Assembly: GCA_005776475.1 (NCBI GenBank)
Contig: SXPB01000123.1
Coordinates: 1-55,198 of the forward strand
Direction of reading: 5' to 3'
Length of the DNA stretch: 55,198 nucleotides
Origin: Planctomycetia bacterium
GTDB lineage: Bacteria; Planctomycetota; UBA1135; UBA2386
Part shown: positions 40,971-48,206 of the stretch, in pieces
Numbering within the stretch: the stretch's first letter is position 1
How the letters are laid out: each line of letters begins with the position of its first letter
The notes under the pieces: model-generated
The model's database searches: none
What the model was told of the DNA's origin: nothing
The model's input: the letters and a program-made list of their open reading frames with translations, nothing else
Translations under genes and position numbers: made by a program

Positions 40971-42686
40971 TCAGCGCGGCCAGCCGTCGAAATCGATCGC
41001 CGAAGCCGGGATATCGACGCGCGAGCTCAGGTGGGCGACCAAGGCGTCGTGGCGAGGACTTGTCTTCCAGACGTAGACAAACGAGCGCCAGCGTTGCAGT
41101 CCGTTCGTCACTTCGCCGACCAAGGTCGCGTGGTCGCGCAGGATGCGCATGTAGACGAATGCGGTTTCGCGTCGAACGGCCAAAGCGGTCTCCGATTGGG
41201 CGGCTCGCAGCATCGCGTCGAGGTCAGGATCGTCGCCGAAGCACCAACGATTCAGATACGTCGAGGAAATCGCCCTCGAGTCTTCAAGGAAGGTCGCGGC
41301 GCCGGGCGACGCGGGGAACAAGTGCCAGTCGATGACATCGAACTGCAACGCGGCCTCGTACGCGGCTCGTTGTTCCGGCGGGTTGCGCGGTGAATAGCCG
41401 TTATCGACGAGCCCGGCGGGATCGATGTGATGGGCCCTGGCCACGTAGGGAGTCGCCCCGGCGTGCGAGCAATACAAGTGAATCTGCGAGCCGAAGCCTG
41501 CACTGCGGATCATCTCGCCGAGACGCAAGAAGGCGGCGACGTAGACATCCTTCGGCGGCGGCGCACTGAGCCCGCGGATCGCTGCCAGCACGCCAGAACT
41601 CGACCACGCGGCGCTGAGCAGCAGTGCCACCCACGCGATGGCATGTACCACGGTGCGGCCTGACCCCGGTGTCAGCCGCGACAGTCCAGCACCCGCTCCC
41701 AAACCGAGCAACGGCACCAGCGGCCAGCAGAAGCGATGCGCGAATCCGATCTCGTGCACGATCTTGCTGCCATACGCAAGCCACGGCACGGCGATGGCCA
41801 GACATAGCCAAGGCTCGACTGCGCGGCGCCTGGCCACCAGGGCACCGACGAACATCGCCGCCAGAAGCGGCCCGTAGGCACGTGCGAACGCCAGAGTCTC
41901 CGGAATCCCCGCGAATCGCCCCGCCCCGGATTTCAGATAGAAGGGATTGGGCAACAAGTGCCCGAAGTAGGCGAGCTTCCAGGCTGCGTACGCGCCGCCT
42001 GCGGCCAACCAGGCAAGCCCGGCCAATACGACTCGACGACGCGCCATGGGTTCACTGCGGCACCACCACCAAGCTGCTACCAAGCTGCATCCCGTCCACA
42101 GCACGCCATCAGGCCGCGTCAAGAACAGCAGGGTCGCGAGTCCTGCAACCGCAACGATGCGCCAACGACCCTGGCGGCCTTGGCACAGGCCCGCGAGAGC
42201 CACGATCTGGCCGAGGCCGAGTGCGGCAAACGGCACGGTCTCCAGCCCCCGTGACAAGTGATCTCCCGCGTCGCCGTTGGCGAACAGCAGCAGAGTTGGT
42301 GCCAAGGCGAGAGGGCGCCACGGACCGGCGGCCGCCGTGCATCGCCAAAGCAGCCAAACCAGCGCGGCAAAGCCTACGCACGCAAACACCAGCGCACCGG
42401 TCGCTGGGTGCACACCGAGCCAGCCAAGGGCGGCAAGGCCGGCGACGTAGGTCAGGTTGCTGTAGCCCTCGCAGCGGTCGCCCCCTTCGTTCCATACGAG
42501 GCCATACCCTTCCTGCAAGTTGCGCGCATAGCGAAAGGTTATGTAGGCATCGTCGCAGGCCATGTCCCGCGCGTGGAATGCGGCTGCCAAGGTCACTGCA
42601 ACCAGCGCCACGAGAACGAACGCGAGCACGGCGTGCGTGCGCGAGGTACTGGAGCGGGCAAGAGGGCGATCAGTATCGTAGTCCAA
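40971..42686 (-). CDS. GT-C-type membrane glycosyltransferase, unknown acceptor
   Basis: The product (571 residues from TTG 42686; other starts possible) is a polytopic membrane protein with about ten TM helices. After the first TM (VLAFVLVALVAVTLAAAF) a luminal loop carries the acidic pair in MACDDAYITFRYARNLQ and then GLVWNEGGDRCEGYSNLTY, the hallmark of GT-C glycosyltransferases that use polyprenyl-phosphate sugars. The C-terminal ~190 residues are soluble (PPPKDVYVAAFLRLGEMIRS onward), likely on the outer face. No ATG lies at a suitable place: upstream in-frame sequence up to 43037 is Arg-rich and unlike protein. It lies upstream of flagellin on the same strand, so flagellin or surface-polymer glycosylation is possible. 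Confidence 0.78.
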   Translation of the reverse strand: MDYDTDRPLARSSTSRTHAVLAFVLVALVAVTLAAAFHARDMACDDAYITFRYARNLQEGYGLVWNEGGDRCEGYSNLTYVAGLAALGWLGVHPATGALVFACVGFAALVWLLWRCTAAAGPWRPLALAPTLLLFANGDAGDHLSRGLETVPFAALGLGQIVALAGLCQGRQGRWRIVAVAGLATLLFLTRPDGVLWTGCSLVAAWWWCRSEPMARRRVVLAGLAWLAAGGAYAAWKLAYFGHLLPNPFYLKSGAGRFAGIPETLAFARAYGPLLAAMFVGALVARRRAVEPWLCLAIAVPWLAYGSKIVHEIGFAHRFCWPLVPLLGLGAGAGLSRLTPGSGRTVVHAIAWVALLLSAAWSSSGVLAAIRGLSAPPPKDVYVAAFLRLGEMIRSAGFGSQIHLYCSHAGATPYVARAHHIDPAGLVDNGYSPRNPPEQRAAYEAALQFDVIDWHLFPASPGAATFLEDSRAISSTYLNRWCFGDDPDLDAMLRAAQSETALAVRRETAFVYMRILRDHATLVGEVTNGLQRWRSFVYVWKTSPRHDALVAHLSSRVDIPASAIDFDGWPR

Positions 42687-42880
42687 GCGACTTCTGCGGC
42701 GAGGGTGCGATCGGTGTGCACTGTCGCCCTTGCGGCGTCGGTGCGCAATGACCGCTCGCAGGGACGCCAAGGACCACCGCCAAGTCGTGTTGGCGCGCCG
42801 ATCGCCGCTTGTGGCGTTGCGCAGAACAGGTCGCTGCGAATCCTTGCACCCTCTGGCCGACTTCGTGGATTCTTGCTCAC
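42687..42880. promoter_or_regulatory. Divergent region between the GT-C gene and the ECF sigma gene
   Basis: A 194-base gap with divergent starts. Composition is a little less GC-rich than the coding neighbours. I see no clear ECF-type promoter motif such as AAC-N16-CGT in the region, though self-regulation of the sigma gene would be expected. Confidence 0.3.
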
Positions 42881-43399
42881 GTGCCTGAGGTGCATTCCAT
42901 TCCCAGCGACGCCGTGGTGCGCCTCGTGCGCCGCCACCAAGACGAGGTATGGCGCTACGTGCGCTACCTCGGCGCGTCCGCCGAACTCGCCGACGACCTC
43001 GTGCAGGACGCCTTCCTCCAGGTGCTGCGCGCCCCATTCGTCGAACGCAGCGACAAGGAGACCGCGGGCTGGCTGCGCACCGTCGTACGCAACGCCTTCG
43101 TGCGTTCGTTCCGAAGGCCGCCGTTCGAACAGGCCGAACTCGACGCGATCGAATCGAACTGGAACACGTTCGCGACGGACGACGGCGGCGACGAGTCGCT
43201 GCGGCACCTGCGCGCGTGCGTCGACCAGCTGACCGGCCGTGTGCGCGACGTCGTGCGTTGGCACTACGAAGAGCGTTGCTCGCGCAGCACCATCGGCGAA
43301 CGCCTCGGCATGGGCGACGACGGCGTCAAATCGCTGCTGCGGCGCACCCGCACCGGCTTGCGCAATTGCATCGAACGGCGACGCGCGGAGGGCGCATGA
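42881..43399 (+). CDS. ECF-type RNA polymerase sigma factor
   Basis: The 172-residue product has the sigma-70 region 2 segment AVVRLVRRHQDEVWRYVRYL and LADDLVQDAFLQVLRAPF. After a short linker comes region 4, where CVDQLTGRVRDVVRWHYEER leads into the HTH SRSTIGERLGMGDDGVKSLLRR. The region 4 helix-turn-helix is intact. GTG 42881 is used; GTG 42890 is possible. The stop overlaps the start of the next gene (ATGA), which encodes a membrane protein with a FecR-like section, as expected for a sigma/anti-sigma pair. Confidence 0.92.
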   Translation: MPEVHSIPSDAVVRLVRRHQDEVWRYVRYLGASAELADDLVQDAFLQVLRAPFVERSDKETAGWLRTVVRNAFVRSFRRPPFEQAELDAIESNWNTFATDDGGDESLRHLRACVDQLTGRVRDVVRWHYEERCSRSTIGERLGMGDDGVKSLLRRTRTGLRNCIERRRAEGA

Positions 43400-45090
43400 A
43401 CGATTGGGACGATCGGCTGCTCGACGCTTCGCTGCAGGAACTGCACGGCAGTCGCCCGCCGGACCTGTCGTCGCGCGTGCTCAACGCGCTGCAAGAAGGA
43501 TCACGTGGACCGCTGCCCGTGCTGCGTTCGCCATCGACCGTGGGACCGGTCGGCGGCGGTGGCGGCATGCGGTGGTGGTCGCTCGCTGCCCTGCTGTTGG
43601 CGGCGGTGACGCTCGGTTTCGCGGTGGCGCTCGGCGCGTTCGCGAACGACGCGTCGCCATTGCAGCCGCAGGGCGCGAGCAGTTTTCCGGTCGAAGTCAC
43701 CGTGCGCAGTGGCCGGCTCGAGTGCGTCGTGCACGACCAGGTGGTCGCGCAGGCGACACCGGAGCGCCCCGCGGTGTTCCCGATCGCCACCGGCACCCGC
43801 TTGCACGGCAAGCGCGCGAGTTCGTTCCAGCTCGGCCCGTTCGGCTCGCTGGTCGTGCACGAAGACACCCTATTGGAGGTACGTTCGATGGAGTTCACGA
43901 AGCAACACGGCATGGTCGCCGCGACGTCGTTGACGCTGGCGGTGGTGGCGGGCGTGGTGACCTGGCAGGTGATGGCGCGCACCGAGGCGGCGAACGCCGG
44001 CCAGATCGTGCGCATGGAGGCGCAGAACGACGACATGGTGGCGCTGCGGGCCGAGAACCAGCGGCTCAAGGATGCACTGGCGGCGGCCACGGTGGAGAAC
44101 CAGACGCTGCATGCTTCGACGGTGCAGCGCGATCCCGTCGTGCTGCAGAAGCCACCGGAGCCGGAGCCGGTCGAAGCGCCGAAACCCAACGAGCCGGCGG
44201 TTGCGGTGGCGGCGACGTTCGATGATGCGAAGTACGCCGACCTGCTCGCCAAGCTCGATTGGAAGACGATGGGGACGGTCACTGCCGAGATGGGGCCGAT
44301 GCTGGCCGAACTCGTCGCCGCGATGCAGAAGGAAGGCGCCGAGCTGCCGATGGATCTGCTGCTCAAGATCCAGAAGCTCAACATGAAGCTGATCGACCAG
44401 GTGCCGGCACTGTTGGAGTCCGGGTTGCCCGGCTTTGGCCCGAACGGCAGCTACACGCACCCGTTGGTCGTCGGCAACACGCTCGCGAGCACGCTCGACG
44501 CGGCGGGCCAGCCGTTGACCGCGGCGCAGAAGCAGTCGATCGGTGGTCTGGTGCGCGCGTTCGCGGCGGAGAGCCAGGCGATCGCCGAGGCCAGCCGCGA
44601 GTACGACCTCGAGCAGTTGCTGGCCGAAACGGAGATGAAGGACCGCTTCTTCCGCGAGATGGGCGGGGTGCTGCAGCCCGAACAGAGTGGCGTGATCTTC
44701 CCTCCGGGTGCCGGCACCCACGACGGCAGTTCCCTGTTCAGTTCGGGTCTGGTGACGCAGATCCACGGGCAACCGGTGGCGGCCAAGGACGCGGCGGACT
44801 TCGCGCGCGTCGCCAGCAGCAAGCTCGCCGAACAGTTGGGCCTCGACGAAGCGGGCGCGAACCAGGTGCGTGCGGTGCTGGCGCGCGGCGTGAGCGCACC
44901 CGAATTGTGGCAGACGCGCGGCGACGGCGCCGAGAACAACCTGCACATGATGCGGTCGGGGCGCACGCATGCGGCGTTGCGCGCGCAGATCGCGTGGATG
45001 AAGCAGATCCAGCAGACGGTGGCGCTGACGCCCGAGCAGCAGCAGAAGCTGGCGAAGATGAAGAACGTGCTGGTGCCGGTGCCGCGCTGA
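43396..45090 (+). CDS. Anti-sigma-like membrane protein fused to a coiled-coil membrane protein
   Basis: The 564-residue product has a short cytosolic N-terminus, a TM helix (~58-82, RWWSLAALLLAAVTLGFAVA) and a FecR-like sensor section (VEVTVRSGRLECVVHDQV, IATGTRLHG, LGPFGSLVVHEDTLLEVR). At Met165 a new N-terminus-like stretch begins (MEFTKQHG) followed by another TM helix (~172-192, VAATSLTLAVVAGVVTWQVM). A coiled coil (RMEAQNDDMVALRAENQRL), a Pro/Glu spacer and a mainly helical domain of ~330 residues complete it. A perfect SD (GGAGG, 43875-43879) lies 8 bases before that internal ATG (43888), so a second product may be made. It is coupled to the ECF sigma gene, whose anti-sigma factor it probably supplies. 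Confidence 0.8.
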   Translation: MNDWDDRLLDASLQELHGSRPPDLSSRVLNALQEGSRGPLPVLRSPSTVGPVGGGGGMRWWSLAALLLAAVTLGFAVALGAFANDASPLQPQGASSFPVEVTVRSGRLECVVHDQVVAQATPERPAVFPIATGTRLHGKRASSFQLGPFGSLVVHEDTLLEVRSMEFTKQHGMVAATSLTLAVVAGVVTWQVMARTEAANAGQIVRMEAQNDDMVALRAENQRLKDALAAATVENQTLHASTVQRDPVVLQKPPEPEPVEAPKPNEPAVAVAATFDDAKYADLLAKLDWKTMGTVTAEMGPMLAELVAAMQKEGAELPMDLLLKIQKLNMKLIDQVPALLESGLPGFGPNGSYTHPLVVGNTLASTLDAAGQPLTAAQKQSIGGLVRAFAAESQAIAEASREYDLEQLLAETEMKDRFFREMGGVLQPEQSGVIFPPGAGTHDGSSLFSSGLVTQIHGQPVAAKDAADFARVASSKLAEQLGLDEAGANQVRAVLARGVSAPELWQTRGDGAENNLHMMRSGRTHAALRAQIAWMKQIQQTVALTPEQQQKLAKMKNVLVPVPR

Positions 45091-45096
45091 TCCGAT

Positions 45097-45114
45097 CGCG
45101 GCGGGCGCGCCGCG
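45097..45114. terminator. Hairpin between convergent genes
   Basis: Stem CGCGGCG-GGCG-CGCCGCG (7 bp) lies in the 30-base gap between the anti-sigma-like gene and the pseudouridine synthase gene, a position that suits bidirectional termination. No T tract. Confidence 0.45.
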
Positions 45115-45120
45115 TCGCCG

Positions 45121-46116
45121 TCAGGCCGTCGGGCTCGGCTTGCCGTCGAGCGCCATGTCGGCGGGCAACGGCGCCCTGAACTCGAGCGGCTCGCCCGTTC
45201 CTGGATGCGCGCACTGCAGCACCGCCGCGTGCAGCAGCTGCCGCGGCACTTCCGCGTGGCCAGGCCAGCGCGGATCGCCGTCCTGCTTCAGGTGCGTCTG
45301 GTAGGCGAGGAAGTGCGCGTCGGGGTGCCCGTACAGTTTGTCGCCGACCACCGGATGGCCGAGGTGTTCGAGATGCACGCGGATCTGGTGCGTGCGGCCG
45401 GTACGTGGCACCGCGCGCAGCAGCGTGTGGCGAGGAAGTCGTTGTTCGACCGTGAACTCCGTCACCGCGTGCCGCGCCCCGCGCGTCGCGGCGGCGACGA
45501 CCGCGCGGCGCGCCGCGATCGCGCTGCCCTTGGCGTTGCCGATTGCCGCATCGACGCGCAGCGAATCGGCGCCGACGACGCCGTGCACCCACGCGACGTA
45601 CTGCTTGCCGACCGTGCCCGCTTCGAACTGCTGCTGCACACCGCGCGCCGCCCGCTCACTGCGCGCGAGCACCAGCACGCCGCTGGTCTCGCGGTCGAGC
45701 CGATGCGCGGGTTCGAGTTGCTGGCGCGGTGGCGCTGGCGGGAACCGATCGGCGAGCCCGTGCACGAACGTGTACTGCACGAACGCGCCGGTGTGCTGCA
45801 CGACCAGGAACGGCGGTTTGTCGACGACGACGAGGTCGGCGTCGGCATGCAGGATCGCCACTTCTGCCGCGGCATCGCGCGCCTCGGCCGGGAAGTAGGC
45901 AATCGAATCGCCCGTGTGCACCACGGTCGCGCTGCTTGCGGGCCGATCGCCGATCTCCACGCGGCCCGCTTCGATCTGTGTGCGCCAGCCATCCGTGTCG
46001 AAGTAACCAAACCGGCGCGTCAGCCAATCGAGCAACGCGACCCCGTCTGCTGCCAGTGGTGCTTTGCTGCGCAGCACGTGGCGGCGCGGCTGGGGGACGT
46101 GCGGGGGACTCGACAT
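45121..46116 (-). CDS. RluA-family RNA pseudouridine synthase
   Basis: The 331-residue enzyme converts specific uridines to pseudouridine in rRNA or tRNA. It has an N-terminal S4-like RNA-binding segment (LDWLTRRFGYFDTDGWRTQI), then the RluA catalytic domain with LVVVDKPPFLVVQHTG, the catalytic Asp in HRLDRETSGVLVLAR and C-terminal signatures GRTHQIRVHLEHLGHPVVGD and LYG. The protein is cytosolic. It diverges from the PKD secreted-protein gene with only 41 bases between the starts. Which uridine is targeted (RluC, RluD or other) cannot be read. Confidence 0.92.
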   Translation of the reverse strand: MSSPPHVPQPRRHVLRSKAPLAADGVALLDWLTRRFGYFDTDGWRTQIEAGRVEIGDRPASSATVVHTGDSIAYFPAEARDAAAEVAILHADADLVVVDKPPFLVVQHTGAFVQYTFVHGLADRFPPAPPRQQLEPAHRLDRETSGVLVLARSERAARGVQQQFEAGTVGKQYVAWVHGVVGADSLRVDAAIGNAKGSAIAARRAVVAAATRGARHAVTEFTVEQRLPRHTLLRAVPRTGRTHQIRVHLEHLGHPVVGDKLYGHPDAHFLAYQTHLKQDGDPRWPGHAEVPRQLLHAAVLQCAHPGTGEPLEFRAPLPADMALDGKPSPTA

Positions 46117-46157
46117 TCCAACAGACCGTCACCATATTGGCGCGTTCGCAACTCGCC

Positions 46158-48146
46158 ATGCTCCGACTCCTGCCCCTGCTCGTTTGCGCGACCTTTGTCG
46201 CCGCGCAATCCCCCGTCCAATCGACCTTCGTCGGTGGTCTCGTCATCACCAACACGAACCCACCGCCCGCCACCGCCTACTTCGACCTCAACGTCACCGA
46301 CCCGAACGGCATCGTGGTGAGGCAGATCGACTGCAACTGCAACACGGCGGCCGGCACCACCGCCACGCTCGGCGTCTGGATCACCGCCCAGGGTGGCACG
46401 CTGCTCGGCAACGAACTCAACGCCGCGGCGTGGACCCTGGTGGCGACGGCGACCCGCACGCACACCGGCGGCCGCACCGCCTTCGTGTTGCCGACGCCGT
46501 TTGCGCTGCTGCCCGGCACCTATGGCGTGGCGCTGCACCACGTCGGCATGAACCCGGTCTACACGAACCCGGTGACCGCCGGCCTGCCGTCGTCGTATTC
46601 GACGCTCGAAGCGACGCTGAACATGGTCTCGTCGCGCGTGCGCTCCTCCTCGCTGGCGAGCCCGTTCAGCGGCACCGGCCTCGGCAACTTGCGCCATCCC
46701 AACGTCGCGGTGCACTACGTGTCCGGCGTCGTTGCCCTCGATTTCGCCGGTACGCCCACGCGCGGCGCCTCGCCGCTCGCGGTGCAGTTCACCAGCTTCG
46801 CGGTTTCGGGCAACCCGGGCGGCATCCAGGCCTACGCCTGGGACTTCGATGGCGACTCGGTCATCGACTCGAACCTGCCGAACCCGGCGTTCACCTACCT
46901 GAACTGCGGCAACTACACGGTGGCGCTGACGATCATCGACTCGGTCGGCGCGACCACGGTGACGAAGACGAACTACGTGCAGACCGACATCGTCGTGCCG
47001 TCGTTCCAGAACACGCTGATCGGCGTCAACACCCTGCAGTTCACCGACACCTCGTCGCCTGCCGCCCAGACGTGGGCGTGGGACCTCGACGGCGACAACG
47101 TCGTCGATTCAAACGTGGCGAACCCGGTGTTCACCTACCCGTCGGGTTGCGGCGAAGTGCTGGTGACGCTGACGGTCACGCGCGCGTGCCAGCCGGCGGT
47201 GACGCTGCAGAAGCGCATCGCGGTCGCGACCACCGCTGAGACGACGTTCCAGGGTGCGACCGTCACGGTGGCCGGTGCCACCGGCGGCACCAACTTCGTC
47301 GACCTCGACGTGTTGAACCCGCAGGGCATCACCATCTGCGGCATGCACGTGAACAGCGGCGTCGGCAACGGCCTGCCGCTCACGGTCAACGTGCACCAGA
47401 AGGCCGGCACCTACGTCGGTGCGGTCACCGATGCGACGCAATGGCGTCTCGTCGGCACCGCGGCGACCACGTCGCGCGGCGTCAACCAACGTTCGTTCGT
47501 GACGTTCGTGCCGCCGATCCACCTCGCCCAGGGCGTGCACGGTCTCGGCATCGAGCACGTCGGCGGTTCGCCGGTCTACACGAACCTCGGCGCGGCACAG
47601 ACCTACGCCAACGCCGACTTCGTGCTCACCACCGGTCTCGTGCAGACGGTGCCGATCTTCGCGGCGGCGTCGACGCAGTTCTCGCCGCGCGTCTGGAACG
47701 GTGCCATCCACTTCGGCACCACGCAGCAGAACGGCGCCGCGGGCTACGGCTACTTCGGGGCCGGCTGCGTCGGCTCGCTCGGCGTGCCCGGCAACCGTTC
47801 GTCGACGCTGCCGGTGCTCGGTGGTGCCGCCACCATCGTCATCGACCGGTTGCCGTTCGACATCGGCGTGCTGGCGCTCGGCCTCAGCCGCACGATCTCG
47901 GCGCTGGGCCCGTTGCCCGTCGATCTCGGCCTGATCGGCATGCCGGGTTGCCCGCTGCGCGTTTCGCCGGATGCGACCCTGACGCTGGTCGGGGCTTCGA
48001 ATGCAGCCAGCGTGCTGTTCCCGGTGCCGAGCACCGCGGCGCTGATCGGCGCGCAGGTGTTCTCGCAGGCGCTGAGCCTCGATCCGGCGCTGAACGCGTT
48101 CGGTTTTGCGATCTCCGACGCGGCGGTGATGTTGGTCGGCCAGTAA
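46158..48146 (+). CDS. Secreted PKD-domain protein with duplicated beta domain and shared C-terminal module
   Basis: The 662-residue product has a signal peptide (LLPLLVCATFVAAQ). A beta domain of ~170 residues (FVGGLVITNTNPPPATAYFD, then LNVTDPNGIVVRQIDCN) is followed by two PKD domains (AYAWDFDGDSVIDSNLPNPA and WAWDLDGDNVVDSNVANPVF). A second copy of the beta domain comes next (VTVAGATGGTNFVDLDVLNP, QGITICGMHV, VGTAATTSRGVNQRSFVTF), then the ~85-residue C-terminal module shared with three other secreted proteins. Asp/Asn-rich PKD loops suggest calcium. Start ATG 46158 precedes the signal peptide. PKD domains usually mediate protein or polysaccharide binding outside the cell; no enzymatic motif is visible. 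A hairpin follows the stop. Confidence 0.9.
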   Translation: MLRLLPLLVCATFVAAQSPVQSTFVGGLVITNTNPPPATAYFDLNVTDPNGIVVRQIDCNCNTAAGTTATLGVWITAQGGTLLGNELNAAAWTLVATATRTHTGGRTAFVLPTPFALLPGTYGVALHHVGMNPVYTNPVTAGLPSSYSTLEATLNMVSSRVRSSSLASPFSGTGLGNLRHPNVAVHYVSGVVALDFAGTPTRGASPLAVQFTSFAVSGNPGGIQAYAWDFDGDSVIDSNLPNPAFTYLNCGNYTVALTIIDSVGATTVTKTNYVQTDIVVPSFQNTLIGVNTLQFTDTSSPAAQTWAWDLDGDNVVDSNVANPVFTYPSGCGEVLVTLTVTRACQPAVTLQKRIAVATTAETTFQGATVTVAGATGGTNFVDLDVLNPQGITICGMHVNSGVGNGLPLTVNVHQKAGTYVGAVTDATQWRLVGTAATTSRGVNQRSFVTFVPPIHLAQGVHGLGIEHVGGSPVYTNLGAAQTYANADFVLTTGLVQTVPIFAAASTQFSPRVWNGAIHFGTTQQNGAAGYGYFGAGCVGSLGVPGNRSSTLPVLGGAATIVIDRLPFDIGVLALGLSRTISALGPLPVDLGLIGMPGCPLRVSPDATLTLVGASNAASVLFPVPSTAALIGAQVFSQALSLDPALNAFGFAISDAAVMLVGQ

Positions 48147-48158
48147 CCGGCCGAACGG

Positions 48159-48187
48159 CGCCGTCGGCTCGCGAGGGGCCGACGGCG
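48159..48187 (+). terminator. Hairpin after the PKD protein gene
   Basis: Perfect 10-bp stem CGCCGTCGGC / GCCGACGGCG with a 9-base loop, 12 bases after the stop and 20 bases before the next ATG. No U tract, so it could also act as a leader element of the carboxypeptidase gene. Confidence 0.55.
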
Positions 48188-48206
48188 GACGTATGGTGCG
48201 CCTCCG

